From: CAZEHO01 sp964511945
Lineage (GTDB): Bacteria; Actinomycetota; Acidimicrobiia; Spongiisociales; UBA11373
Assembly: GCA_964511945.1 (NCBI GenBank)
Contig: CAZEHO010000015.1
Location: forward strand, 1 to 59,957
Length of the DNA: 59,957 nucleotides
Direction: 5' to 3'
Program-made: the position numbers and the translations under genes
The notes under the pieces: model-generated
The model's database searches: none
What the model was told of the DNA's origin: nothing
Seen by the model: only the letters and a program-made list of their open reading frames with translations
Shown here: positions 34,068 to 43,146 of the stretch, one piece after another
Position numbering within the stretch: the first letter of the stretch is position 1
How the letters are laid out: every line of letters begins with the position of its first letter

Positions 34068-35516
34068 ATGGCGGGAACCGCAGACATCGGATTGATCGGT
34101 CTCGCCGTAATGGGACAAAACCTCGCGCTCAACATGGCGGACCACGGATTGACGGTCGCCGTCTTCAATCGGACGGCCTCACGGACCGAGGAGTTCGTCA
34201 GCGGCCGCGGCGCCGGAACCGGTGTTGTCGGTGCATACTCGATTGAGGAGCTCGTGGGCTGGCTGGATCAACCTCGCAAGATCCTGCTGATGGTGAAGGC
34301 GGGCAGCCCGGTCGATGCCACGATCGCCCAGCTGCTCCCTCACCTCGATCAGGGCGACATCATCATCGACGGCGGCAACTCGCATTTTCCCGACACCATC
34401 CGCCGTACCCGCGAGTTGGAGGCCGACGGTCTGCATTTCATCGGAACCGGGATTTCCGGCGGCGAGGAGGGTGCCCGGCACGGGCCGTCGATCATGCCCG
34501 GTGGCTCGGCGGCCGCCTGGCCGGCGGTGAAGCCCATCCTTCAGGCAGTGGCGGCGAAAGTCGCCGACGGAACGCCCTGCTGCGATTGGGTCGGCCCGGA
34601 TGGAGCCGGCCACTTCACCAAGATGGTCCACAACGGCATCGAGTACGGCGACATGCAGTTGATCGCCGAGGCCTACCACCTGCTGCGCAGCGCCGGGCTC
34701 GACCATGAGGAGCTCCACCGGGTATTCGCCGAATGGAACCGGGGCCGGCTCTCCAGCTACCTCATCGAAATCACAGCCGAGATCATGGCTTACAGGGAGG
34801 ACGGCAGGCCCCTGGTCGAGGACATCCTCGACGCCGCCGGCCAGAAGGGCACCGGACGCTGGACGGTTGCGGCTGCACTCGACGACGGGATGCCGGTAAC
34901 ACTCGTCGCCGAGGCCGTGTTCGCCCGGATGGTCTCCGCACTTAAGGAGCAGCGTGTGGCCGCATCGGACGTTCTCGAGGGCCCCGCTGCGCCACTGTCC
35001 GGGGACCGTGGCCAACTGGTCGCCGACGTTGAGCAGGCGCTCTATGCATCGAAGATCGTCTCCTACGCCCAGGGATTCATGCTGCTGCAGCAGGCTGCCG
35101 CCACGTACGACTGGGATCTGGACTACGGCGGCATCGCACTCCTCTGGCGGGAAGGGTGCATCATCCGGGCGGCCTTTCTCGATGACATTCGCGATGCCTA
35201 TCACAAGAACCCCGGCCTGGCGAACCTGCTGCTCGATGACACGTTCCGCTCGGCCACCGCAGCCGCCCAGGACGGCTGGCGACGGGTGGTCGCCCGGGCC
35301 GTCACGGCGGGGATCCCCGTCCCCGCGTTCAGCAGCGCACTCGGCTTCTACGACTCGTACCGCAGTGCCCGGCTCCCCGCCAATCTGATCCAAGCACAAC
35401 GCGACCTCTTCGGGGCCCATACCTACGAACGGGTGGACCGGCCCCGCGGCGAGTTCTTCCACACCGATTGGAACGCTTCGGGCGGTGATGTCGCGGCGGG
35501 GACCTACAACGCATGA
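34068..35516 (+). CDS. gnd: 6-phosphogluconate dehydrogenase (decarboxylating)
   Basis: A 482-residue enzyme of the oxidative pentose-phosphate pathway, producing ribulose-5-phosphate, CO2 and NADPH. It shows the nucleotide motif GLAVMGQNLALNMADHG, the ISGGEEGARHGPSIMPGG substrate loop, and catalytic Lys185 in KMVHNGIEYGDMQ. The length is that of the long homodimeric form. The ATG has GGAGGT upstream and the stop overlaps the zwf ATG (ATGA). Confidence 0.96.
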   Translation: MAGTADIGLIGLAVMGQNLALNMADHGLTVAVFNRTASRTEEFVSGRGAGTGVVGAYSIEELVGWLDQPRKILLMVKAGSPVDATIAQLLPHLDQGDIIIDGGNSHFPDTIRRTRELEADGLHFIGTGISGGEEGARHGPSIMPGGSAAAWPAVKPILQAVAAKVADGTPCCDWVGPDGAGHFTKMVHNGIEYGDMQLIAEAYHLLRSAGLDHEELHRVFAEWNRGRLSSYLIEITAEIMAYREDGRPLVEDILDAAGQKGTGRWTVAAALDDGMPVTLVAEAVFARMVSALKEQRVAASDVLEGPAAPLSGDRGQLVADVEQALYASKIVSYAQGFMLLQQAAATYDWDLDYGGIALLWREGCIIRAAFLDDIRDAYHKNPGLANLLLDDTFRSATAAAQDGWRRVVARAVTAGIPVPAFSSALGFYDSYRSARLPANLIQAQRDLFGAHTYERVDRPRGEFFHTDWNASGGDVAAGTYNA

Positions 35517-36937
35517 ACACCGAGGCCAATCTGTTCGTCATCCTCGGGGCAACCGGCGACCTCACAGCCCGGAAGCTGCTCCCGGCCCTCTACAACCTGA
35601 TCCACGACTCCGATGCCCCAACCGTCGTGCTGGGAGCCGCAACCAGCGACCTGGACGACGCCGCCTTTCGAGAGTTGGCGACCGAGGCGCTGGCCGCAGC
35701 CGGGTTGAGCGGCCCCGAGACGGCGTCCTGGTGTGCCGAGCAGCTCCACTACCAGGTGATACCGAGATCCGCCGACTACGGCGACCTGGCGCGGCGCATC
35801 GCCGATCTCGAACGTCGCTACCAGCTCCCGGGCAACCGGGTGTTCTACCTGGCAGTGCCGCCGCGGGTCTTCCCGACGGCGATCACCGGCCTCGGTGATG
35901 CAGGTCTGGCCGACGGACCGGGCTGGACCCGTCTGGTGGTCGAGAAGCCGTTCGGGCGGGACAGTGAATCGGCAGCCGAACTCAACGATCTCATCCACCG
36001 GTACTTCTCCGAGCCGGAGGTATACCGGATCGATCACTACCTGGGGAAGGAGACGGTGCAGAACCTCCTGGCGTTCCGGTTCTCCAACCCGATCTTCGAG
36101 TCGTCGTGGAACCGTGATCGTATCGACCGCATCGAGATCACCGTCTCCGAAAGCCTGGATGTGGGTACCCGGGGCGGGTACTACGACCGCTCCGGCGTCG
36201 TGCGGGACATGATTCAGAGCCACCTGATGCAGGTGCTGTGCCTGGTCGCAATGGAGGCTCCGCCGAGCATCGCAGCCGACGACATCCGGGCCGAAAAGGT
36301 CAAGGTCTTGCGATCGATTCTCGGCATCGACCCGAAGCAGGTAGTGCTCGGGCAGTACACCGGCGCCGGCGACACACCGGGCTACCGCAGCCTCGACGGA
36401 GTCGATCCGGACTCCACCACCCCCACCTACGGTGCGCTCACCGTGGAAATCGAGAACTGGCGATGGATCGGGGTGCCGTTCATCCTCCGAACCGGAAAGG
36501 CCATGGACGCCCGGCTCACCGAGATCGCGGTGGTGTTCAAGGAACCTCCGGTGTGCTTCTTCCACACCGCAAACCAAGGATGTGAGGTGCTCGCCGACGT
36601 CCTCTACCTGCGGCTCCAGCCCGACGAGGGATTCCGCCTCGAAATCGAGGTCAAGGAACCGGGCGACGTCATGGAACTGAAGACCGTCCTGCTCCAATTC
36701 CGATATGCCGAGGTGTTCGGGGAGATCCCCGAGGCGTATCTCACCCTGCTGCGGGACGCCATCGCCGGTGATCAGACCCGGTTCGTGCGCAGCGACTGGG
36801 TCGAGGAATCGTGGCGGATCTTCACCCCTCTGGTGGAGGCGGATCTGCCGCTTTCCGACTACCCGGCCGGATCCTGGGGCCCCGAGGAGGCACGCCGGCT
36901 GATCCGATCACGGACCGGATGGGCCTCCGGCGGCTGA
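35513..36937 (+). CDS. zwf: Glucose-6-phosphate 1-dehydrogenase
   Basis: A 474-residue enzyme that oxidises glucose-6-phosphate and yields NAD(P)H. The nucleotide fingerprint is GATGDLTARKLLPALY. The substrate-binding signature RIDHYLGKE starts at Arg172, with Asp174, His175 and Lys179, and EKPFGRD is also intact. It is coupled to gnd by a four-base overlap. The 3' end overlaps the convergent thioredoxin-like gene by 79 bases. Confidence 0.96.
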   Translation: MNTEANLFVILGATGDLTARKLLPALYNLIHDSDAPTVVLGAATSDLDDAAFRELATEALAAAGLSGPETASWCAEQLHYQVIPRSADYGDLARRIADLERRYQLPGNRVFYLAVPPRVFPTAITGLGDAGLADGPGWTRLVVEKPFGRDSESAAELNDLIHRYFSEPEVYRIDHYLGKETVQNLLAFRFSNPIFESSWNRDRIDRIEITVSESLDVGTRGGYYDRSGVVRDMIQSHLMQVLCLVAMEAPPSIAADDIRAEKVKVLRSILGIDPKQVVLGQYTGAGDTPGYRSLDGVDPDSTTPTYGALTVEIENWRWIGVPFILRTGKAMDARLTEIAVVFKEPPVCFFHTANQGCEVLADVLYLRLQPDEGFRLEIEVKEPGDVMELKTVLLQFRYAEVFGEIPEAYLTLLRDAIAGDQTRFVRSDWVEESWRIFTPLVEADLPLSDYPAGSWGPEEARRLIRSRTGWASGG

Positions 36938-37287
36938 GCCGCTGCGGCCAGAGCGCCGGCGTCGGACACCACCACCGGCCCGCTGCGGCGCATCACCACC
37001 ATCCCCGATCCGTCGACGACCACCGCCGTCGGCACCGACCGCACACGGAGGCCGTCGAAGGCGGGGTGTGGCGCCGACACCACTTTTGGAGTCGCGCCCC
37101 GATCGGCCAAGGCGGAAAGGGCGGGGCCACACCACCGGCACCCCGGCGCGGTGAACACCGTCAGCCCCTGCGGCAGCCCGGCAGCTTCCCGCCGCCGCCC
37201 GGGACGGCGCCGTCCGATTGCGACGATGCCGGCGGGAGCCACAACGACCGCCGCGAGGATCACAAAGCGAACAAGCAGCCCGCTCAC
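36859..37287 (-). CDS. Membrane-anchored thioredoxin-like protein
   Basis: A 142-residue protein with one N-terminal membrane helix (about residues 5-25) and a small thioredoxin-like fold with Cys50-x-x-Cys53 (APGCRWCGPA) and the cis-Pro region VRSVPTAVVVDG. It starts at a GTG at 37287 overlapping the stop of the DUF4395 gene (GTGA). This DUF4395-thioredoxin pairing is a familiar actinobacterial arrangement for envelope thiol chemistry. The final 26 codons are antisense to the end of zwf, so the tail may be less constrained. Confidence 0.75.
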   Translation of the reverse strand: MSGLLVRFVILAAVVVAPAGIVAIGRRRPGRRREAAGLPQGLTVFTAPGCRWCGPALSALADRGATPKVVSAPHPAFDGLRVRSVPTAVVVDGSGMVVMRRSGPVVVSDAGALAAAAQPPEAHPVRDRISRRASSGPQDPAG

Positions 37288-37703
37288 AAGGTCATCCGTT
37301 CGTAGAGCAGGCACCCGACACAGACGTCGGCAAGCACTGCGACGGAAGCCAGCGACGTGACGATCAGCGTCAATACCCATCCCACAGTCACCGCACCGGC
37401 CACAAACGCGGCCGTCGCCCCACCGAGCATCAGCGTGCCCAGTACCTGGGCAAAACGTGGCGGAGCAGCAGGCTCGGTGACGACCGCCCGGTCCGCCCGC
37501 AGTCGCGGCCGGATCAGGCCGACGTACAGCCGCGACAGCGGCGCGAGCCGTGGGCCGCCGAGTGCCGAGACGGCCAACACGGCGAAGACCACCGCGACCA
37601 CCCAGACTGCCTGAGACAAGAAGGCAACGCCGGTCAGCACGGCCACCACGCCCTGATTGAATCTCGGGACGTTCACGTCGACTCTGGACACACCCACCCT
37701 CAC
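37284..37703 (-). CDS. DUF4395 membrane protein
   Basis: A protein of about 139 residues with the DUF4395 opening VDVNVPRFNQGVVAVLTG and four hydrophobic segments. A late CVGCLLYERM places a CxxC near the C-terminus. Several GTG codons could be the start (37691-37733). 37703 is a compromise, as the AGGGAGAG site lies just upstream of this cluster. It is coupled to the thioredoxin-like gene, suggesting a redox pair in the membrane. Divergent from pntA. Confidence 0.78.
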   Translation of the reverse strand: MRVGVSRVDVNVPRFNQGVVAVLTGVAFLSQAVWVVAVVFAVLAVSALGGPRLAPLSRLYVGLIRPRLRADRAVVTEPAAPPRFAQVLGTLMLGGATAAFVAGAVTVGWVLTLIVTSLASVAVLADVCVGCLLYERMTL

Positions 37704-37804
37704 ATCTCTCCCTGCTCGTTTCACAATAACCACTAGCGTGGTAGTGCATATTCCATTTGGGCACCGATTATCGATGCTCTGTCCGTTCGGAGTACGGAGG
37801 CGCC

Positions 37805-38926
37805 ATGCTGATCAGGATCCACCGCGAACGCGAGCCCACCCAGTTGCGGGTGGCGATGGCGCCGCGGGTCGTCAAGAAGCTGATCCAGGGGGGCCACCAG
37901 GCCGCTGTGCCGGCAGGGGCCGGCATTGCGGCCGGGTTCCCCGACTCCGCCTACGAGGAGGCGGGGGCATCGGTCTTCACCGACGACCCACCAGACGCCG
38001 ATCTCGTTGTTGCCGTGGGACCGGTCACAGCCACCGAGGTGGCACCCGCTCAGCGCGTCATTGCGTTTCTCGATCCATTGGGCCGTCCCGACGAGATGCG
38101 CCGTTTCGCCGACGCCGGGATGTCCGCCTTCGCCATGGAACTCATCCCCCGGACCACCCAGGCCCAGGTGATGGACGCGCTCAGCAGCCAGGCAACAGCC
38201 GCCGGATACGGAGCCGTGTTGCTGGCGGCGGCACAACTCCCCCGCTTCCTCCCGATGCTGACGACGGCGGCCGGAACCGTCCGGCCCGCCAGAGCGCTCG
38301 TTCTCGGCGCCGGGGTCGCCGGGTTGCAGGCGATCGCCACCGCCCGCCGGCTCGGGGCCCAGGTCTCCGGCTACGACATCCGCCCCGCCGCCGCCGAACA
38401 GGTCGAGAGCCTCGGAGCCAGGTTCGTCGGCGGTCCCGTGCAGGAGCAGGCGGAGGACAGCGGCGGCTACGCCGGGGAAGTCGGCGAGGAGACCCGCCGG
38501 CAGCAACTCGAAGCACTGGCCGACGCCGTCGCCGCCTCGGACATCGTCATCACGACAGCCCTTGTTCCCGGGCGGGCCGCTCCCCTACTCGTCACCACCG
38601 ACATGGTGCGGACGATGAGTGCCGGAACGGTGATTGTCGACCTGGCGGCGAGCAGCGGTGGGAATTGCGAGGCAACGGTTGCCGGGGAAACCGTCGACAT
38701 CGACGGCGTCAAGGTGATCGGTCCCACCGACCTCGCCAGCAGCACCGCGGGTGATGCATCCGAGATGTACGCACGCAACGTGAGCGCACTCATCGAGCAC
38801 CTGACCACAGACGGCGATCTTGTCATCGATCTCGATGACGAGATCACGGCAGCCTCCTGCGTGGTTCGGGCCGGAGAGATCGTTTCCGACCGGGTTCGGG
38901 AAGCGCTGGATGGGAGCAACCGATGA
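37805..38926 (+). CDS. pntA: NAD(P) transhydrogenase, alpha subunit part 1
   Basis: A 373-residue NAD(H)-binding domain I subunit of the proton-translocating transhydrogenase, which makes NADPH from NADH using the proton gradient. It resembles alanine dehydrogenase: VVAVGPVTATEVA, the Rossmann motif LGAGVAGLQAIATARRLGA, and the mobile-loop area GGYAGEVGEE. The ATG has CGGAGG upstream. It overlaps the next subunit by four bases. Location beside gnd-zwf groups NADPH-producing functions, though on separate transcripts. Confidence 0.94.
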   Translation: MLIRIHREREPTQLRVAMAPRVVKKLIQGGHQAAVPAGAGIAAGFPDSAYEEAGASVFTDDPPDADLVVAVGPVTATEVAPAQRVIAFLDPLGRPDEMRRFADAGMSAFAMELIPRTTQAQVMDALSSQATAAGYGAVLLAAAQLPRFLPMLTTAAGTVRPARALVLGAGVAGLQAIATARRLGAQVSGYDIRPAAAEQVESLGARFVGGPVQEQAEDSGGYAGEVGEETRRQQLEALADAVAASDIVITTALVPGRAAPLLVTTDMVRTMSAGTVIVDLAASSGGNCEATVAGETVDIDGVKVIGPTDLASSTAGDASEMYARNVSALIEHLTTDGDLVIDLDDEITAASCVVRAGEIVSDRVREALDGSNR

Positions 38927-39264
38927 CACTGCACGCCGTGTTCGCCCAATCGGTAGGCGACGTGCTCGATCCCTTCGTCATTGGAGTGATCGTGTTCGTG
39001 CTGGCCGCGTTCATCGGGTTCGAGGTGATCACGAAGGTTCCCCCGACCCTTCACACTCCGCTGATGTCGGGATCCAACGCGATCTCCGGAATCACCATCG
39101 TGGGTGCGCTGATCGCCACCGGCGTTGAGAGCAACACCCTGGCGTCGGTGCTGGCATTCCTGGCCGTGGCCACCGCCACGGTCAATGTGGTCGGCGGTTT
39201 TCTCGTGACCGACCGGATGCTCGAGATGTTCCGCAAGCCCCGCAAGCCGGGTGGTGAGGAATGA
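38923..39264 (+). CDS. NAD(P) transhydrogenase, alpha subunit part 2 (membrane)
   Basis: A 113-residue membrane piece of the transhydrogenase with three to four helices. It carries the conserved segment VPPTLHTPLMSGSNAISGI linking to the proton channel. In many bacteria this part is fused to the alpha subunit; here it is a separate gene, as in other actinobacteria. It overlaps both neighbours by four bases. Confidence 0.94.
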   Translation: MTLHAVFAQSVGDVLDPFVIGVIVFVLAAFIGFEVITKVPPTLHTPLMSGSNAISGITIVGALIATGVESNTLASVLAFLAVATATVNVVGGFLVTDRMLEMFRKPRKPGGEE

Positions 39265-40643
39265 GCCCCGAGCTCCGTGCAATGCTCTATCTGGTCGGGG
39301 CGGCCGCGTTCATCGTCGGCCTCAAGCGTCTGAGCGGTCCCCGCACTGCTCGCTCCGGCAACCTCATCGCCTCTCTCGGCATGCTCCTCGCCATCATCGT
39401 CACCCTGGTCGACTTCGAGGTGTCGTGGAGTGTGGTCATTGCCGGGATCGTCGTCGGTGCGGCGATCGGTGCCGTGCTGGCGATCCAGGTCCGGATGACC
39501 GCGATGCCGCAGTTGGTCGCAGCCTTCAACGGCTTCGGCGGCCTCGCCTCGGCACTGGTGGCGGGCTCCGAATTCGTTCGAACAGACGGCTTCGACCTCC
39601 CCGGTGGAACGATCACAACGGTGGTGATCTCGATCGCCATCGGCGCCCTGACCTTCACCGGAAGCTTCATCGCTCTCGCCAAGCTGCAGGGCATCATCGG
39701 CGGCGCTCCGGTCACTTATCCGGCCCAGAAGATCGTCAACTCGGTGCTCGGCGCCGGATTGATCGGTGTCGGCATCTGGACGGCGCTGGCGCAGGACGCA
39801 CTCCCCTTTTGGATCGGCGGCGGCATCGCCCTGACCCTCGGTGTGCTGCTCGTGATCCCGATCGGTGGTGCCGACATGCCGGTTGTAATCGCACTGCTCA
39901 ACTCGTTCTCCGGGTTGGCGGCGGCCGCAACCGGCTTCGTGATCTCGAACTCGGCGCTCATCATCGGTGGCGCGCTCGTTGGAGCGTCCGGGCTGATCCT
40001 CACCAACCTGATGTGTGAGGCGATGAACCGCCCATTGAGCAACGTGCTGTTCGGCGCATTCGGCGGCGGTGGCGGCGGCTCCGGCGGGACCGACGGCTCG
40101 GCCGGCAGCGCCGACGTCCGCAGGACGACTCCGGAGGATCTCGCCATCGCGATGACCTACGCCGATCAGGTCGTGGTTGTCCCCGGATACGGTTTGGCCG
40201 TCGCCCAGGCGCAGCATGCTCTTCGAGAGCTCACCGCCAAGCTCGAGGGTCTTGGTGTCAAAGCGGCGTTCGGTATTCACCCGGTGGCCGGCCGGATGCC
40301 GGGACACATGAACGTGCTCCTGGCGGAAGCCGACGTTCGGTACGACCAACTGCTCGACCTCGATGATGCCAATTCACTCCTGCAGCGGACCGACGTGGTC
40401 CTCGTGGTGGGTGCCAACGACGTGGTCAACCCGTCGGCCCGGGACGATCCGGGCAGCCAGATCGCCGGGATGCCGATCCTCGAGGTCGACCATTCCAAGA
40501 TGTGCGTGGTGATCAAGCGGAGCCTCTCCCCCGGGTTCGCCGGGATCGACAATCCGCTGTTCTACAAGGAACGCACCCGCATGCTGTTCGCCGATGCGAA
40601 GAAGGCGATCACCGACCTGGTCAGCGCGCTCGACGACGTGTAG
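39261..40643 (+). CDS. pntB: NAD(P) transhydrogenase, beta subunit
   Basis: A 460-residue subunit with about eight to nine membrane helices (the proton channel) followed by the NADP(H)-binding domain III. Domain III shows VVVPGYGLAVAQAQHALRE, HPVAGRMPGHMNVLLAEA, VVLVVGANDVVNP and CVVIKRSLSPGFAGIDN, all hallmarks. It is complete and the last gene of the pnt operon. Confidence 0.95.
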   Translation: MSPELRAMLYLVGAAAFIVGLKRLSGPRTARSGNLIASLGMLLAIIVTLVDFEVSWSVVIAGIVVGAAIGAVLAIQVRMTAMPQLVAAFNGFGGLASALVAGSEFVRTDGFDLPGGTITTVVISIAIGALTFTGSFIALAKLQGIIGGAPVTYPAQKIVNSVLGAGLIGVGIWTALAQDALPFWIGGGIALTLGVLLVIPIGGADMPVVIALLNSFSGLAAAATGFVISNSALIIGGALVGASGLILTNLMCEAMNRPLSNVLFGAFGGGGGGSGGTDGSAGSADVRRTTPEDLAIAMTYADQVVVVPGYGLAVAQAQHALRELTAKLEGLGVKAAFGIHPVAGRMPGHMNVLLAEADVRYDQLLDLDDANSLLQRTDVVLVVGANDVVNPSARDDPGSQIAGMPILEVDHSKMCVVIKRSLSPGFAGIDNPLFYKERTRMLFADAKKAITDLVSALDDV

Positions 40644-40659
40644 CGGCGGCGATCCTCGA

Positions 40660-40671
40660 TTGAGATCTCAA
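40660..40671. promoter_or_regulatory. TTGAGATCTCAA palindrome
   Basis: A perfect 12-bp palindrome starting 17 bases after the pntB stop and about 100 bases upstream of the frameshifted gene at 40775. It could be an operator for the latter. There is no further evidence. Confidence 0.25.
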
Positions 40672-40774
40672 GAGGACCCCCCGGCTGGTCTCCATATGGC
40701 GACCTTATGGCGAGTTGCGATATACGGAAGTCATAGACGCCGGCACCAACACTCACGTGTGCCAGGATCGGGCC

Positions 40775-41255
40775 ATGTCGGACAACATCCTTCACCTCGT
40801 ACCGCCAGACCCTGAGGTGACCCCGCCGGAGGCGGACACCGCCCCTGCTGCCGCCATTCTCCGAGCCGCCTTTCCCCATTCCGATGGAGTGGACGTGGAG
40901 CGCCATGACGTCGTGCAGTTCTTCGATTCCGCGGCAACCTCCAGAGCGCTAGGTGCTCGGAACGCAACGCAAACCTGCTGGATGATGGCTCGTGGGGCGA
41001 AGTGATGGGCGCTGCTTGGGATACCGGCATGGTGGAGCGCAGGTTTGATCTGCCGTGCTGCGGCGCAAACGTGGCGATCGAAGCGCTGGACCACTACTGG
41101 CCAGTGGCATTCGGGAAGCTCAGCCTCAGCATCCGGAACCCTGGTGTCACGTGTTCCATCCTGAGACCGAACGGTCGGAGTCCGAGCGCACACTTCTGGA
41201 CAGGCTCCAAGCAGCGCTCGGGACCGAGGTGTCAGCGCACTGGCAACACATCTGA
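40775..41255 (+). pseudogene. Frameshifted conserved hypothetical gene (two 1-base deletions)
   Basis: Three successive frames spell one protein. MSDNILHLVPPDPEVTPPEA...VQFFDS is followed, after restoring one base near 40930, by GGNLQSARCSERNANLLDDGSW and FDLPCCGANVAIEALDHYWP. After a second base near 41141 it continues HPETERS...LLDRLQAALGTEVSAHWQHI. The pieces match a conserved hypothetical bacterial family (Cys motif after GGN, PCCGA, DYxWPxGF, ending in a WxH pattern). It would encode about 160 residues. Both lesions are losses from a doubled or tripled G/C. It is either a recent pseudogene or a sequence error. Confidence 0.65.
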
Positions 41256-41357
41256 GGTGCGGCTCCGGAGTGGTGGCTGACGAGCCCCTCGATATCGGGT
41301 TCCTATGCGGAGCCAGCCCTCTGAGTAGGGGAGCTCGAACGATCCCCGCTCCGCGTT

Positions 41358-41972
41358 TCAGGAGCCGAGTGGTTCGTTTCGGTCGCTCTGACCCGCATCG
41401 GCACCCCAGCGGTCGCGATACGACCCGCTGTCGCGCCTTCCTCGTCGCAGCGAACGGGACCGGCGATCCGGCGCCGGATACCCCACGGTGAGGATGCCGA
41501 CGATCTCGACCTCCTCGGGGATCCCGAGAAGAGCATGAAGGCCCTCGAAGCTATGACCGCCGAGGAACCCGGCCGCCAGGCCCTCGTCGATTGCGGCCAG
41601 AACCCCGAGCACCATGGCGGCTCCCCCATCGACCCACCACCACGGAATCTGCAGCGCCGCCGCGTCCTTGTCTTGCTCGGCATACCGGCGCCGGTAGCGC
41701 TCGGGTTCGACACACAGCACCATGTGGACCGGAGCAACCGACAGCCACGGATCGAAACCTCGTTCCAGGTATTCGGGCTCGCCACCGGCCACGGCGATGG
41801 CGCTGCGGATCTCGGGGTCGGTCACAGTGACCGCCGAGACGCCCTGGGCGTACCCGGCGGTGGGGCCACTGCGGATCGTCGCGACGATCCTGTCGATCGT
41901 TTCGTCGTCGACGGGATCGGCCGTGAAACGCCGCACCATCCGGCGGCGGGCCACCACGTCGCGATATTCCAT
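41358..41972 (-). CDS. Nitroreductase family protein
   Basis: A 204-residue FMN-dependent nitroreductase-like protein. It has the N-terminal RRRMVRRFTADPVDDETIDRI, the GYAQGVSAVTVTDPE region, and the late GFLGGHSFEGLHALLGIPEEVEIVGILTVGYP motif that lines the flavin. The tail of about 35 residues is Arg-rich and unusual for the family. The ATG at 41972 has GGAAGGAGG upstream. It follows the epimerase gene by 23 bases. Confidence 0.85.
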   Translation of the reverse strand: MEYRDVVARRRMVRRFTADPVDDETIDRIVATIRSGPTAGYAQGVSAVTVTDPEIRSAIAVAGGEPEYLERGFDPWLSVAPVHMVLCVEPERYRRRYAEQDKDAAALQIPWWWVDGGAAMVLGVLAAIDEGLAAGFLGGHSFEGLHALLGIPEEVEIVGILTVGYPAPDRRSRSLRRGRRDSGSYRDRWGADAGQSDRNEPLGS

Positions 41973-41995
41973 TCGCCGGCCCTCCTTCCCGGTTG

Positions 41996-43003
41996 CTACC
42001 CGAGTTGGTGATCCAGGATTCCGCGTTCCTGCAGCCACGGGATCGATGCCTCGATCCCCGCCGCGAGGTCGTAGGACGGCTTCCAGTCGAGCAAGTCTCG
42101 TGCCTTGTCCATCGGATAGCGGATGTAGCGGTTGATCTGGCGGAGGTTCTGCGGAAGCTGGCGGGCGTAGGTCTCGGCCTTGGCGAACGGCACCGCCAGC
42201 CATGACCCGGTCCAGACCAGGGGCATCGGCAATCCCACGTATGACGTGTTCCCCACCAGTGCTCCGTAGGCGTGGAGGTACTCCTTGTGAGTCGGAGGCG
42301 GATCGATGGCGCAGTTGAAGGCCTCCCTCACAGCAGCGGGGTGCGTCGCGGTGACGACGGCCAAGTCCGCCACATCGTCGACGAACACGACTGCCAGTGC
42401 CCCGCTGCCGCGGCCGATGAACACGATCGGCCGCTTCATCGCCCGGCGCATATACGCACCGGTGAAGTACTCGGCCCCCGGACCGAAGATGGCGGCCGGC
42501 CGCACGATCGCATGCTGCATGCCGGTCTCCCCGGCGACCGCCCCGAGCACGGCCTCACCCTGCGCCTTCGAGCGTGAGTAGGCCTGTCCGGTCGGATCGG
42601 GACCGCTGTCCTCGGTGGCGCTGTCCTTGGGGAACCCGTAGACGGAATTCGAGGAAATGTGGACGAACCGTTCGACACCGGCTTGAGCTGCCGCTTCGGC
42701 CAATGCCCGGGTGCCATCCACATTCACCCGGTAGTAGGCCTCGGGCTCACCGTCCAACACCGCCGCCGTGTGAATCACAACGTCCACACCATCGACCGCT
42801 CTCCGGACGGCAGCGGGATCCGTCACATCCCCATGAATTGGTTGGGCCAGTGTGCCAAACGTCTGCAGCCGATCCCCCGATCGGTCGAACAGCCGTACCG
42901 TCGCCGCACCGGCGTCGATCACCCGCTCGACCAGTCGACTGCCCAGGCACCCCACTCCGGTGATCAACACCGATTTCCCACCAAGATTTCCGGCGTCTGC
43001 CAT
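41996..43003 (-). CDS. NAD-dependent epimerase/dehydratase (extended SDR)
   Basis: A 335-residue extended short-chain dehydrogenase. The nucleotide motif is GVGCLGS (16-22), Asp40 in RLFDRS follows strand 2, and the catalytic set is Ser118-120 with Tyr142 and Lys146 (YSRSK). The pattern (VIHTAAVLDG, VDGTRALAEAA) is shared with 3-beta-hydroxysteroid or sugar epimerase-like groups; the substrate is unknown. The ATG at 43003 has GGAGG five bases upstream. First gene of a two-gene minus-strand operon with the nitroreductase. Confidence 0.85.
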   Translation of the reverse strand: MADAGNLGGKSVLITGVGCLGSRLVERVIDAGAATVRLFDRSGDRLQTFGTLAQPIHGDVTDPAAVRRAVDGVDVVIHTAAVLDGEPEAYYRVNVDGTRALAEAAAQAGVERFVHISSNSVYGFPKDSATEDSGPDPTGQAYSRSKAQGEAVLGAVAGETGMQHAIVRPAAIFGPGAEYFTGAYMRRAMKRPIVFIGRGSGALAVVFVDDVADLAVVTATHPAAVREAFNCAIDPPPTHKEYLHAYGALVGNTSYVGLPMPLVWTGSWLAVPFAKAETYARQLPQNLRQINRYIRYPMDKARDLLDWKPSYDLAAGIEASIPWLQERGILDHQLG

Positions 43004-43146
43004 CGCACCTCCGTCTCGAATCCGGCCCGCGGCCGGCATACCACCGAGACCTCGCGGCACCGTTGCCGGTCTCGACAGATCGCCGCCCGCCCCCCGGGCG
43101 GCCCCGACCCATGCTAGGGCCACGGTATTGCGCGATGACCGGCGCC

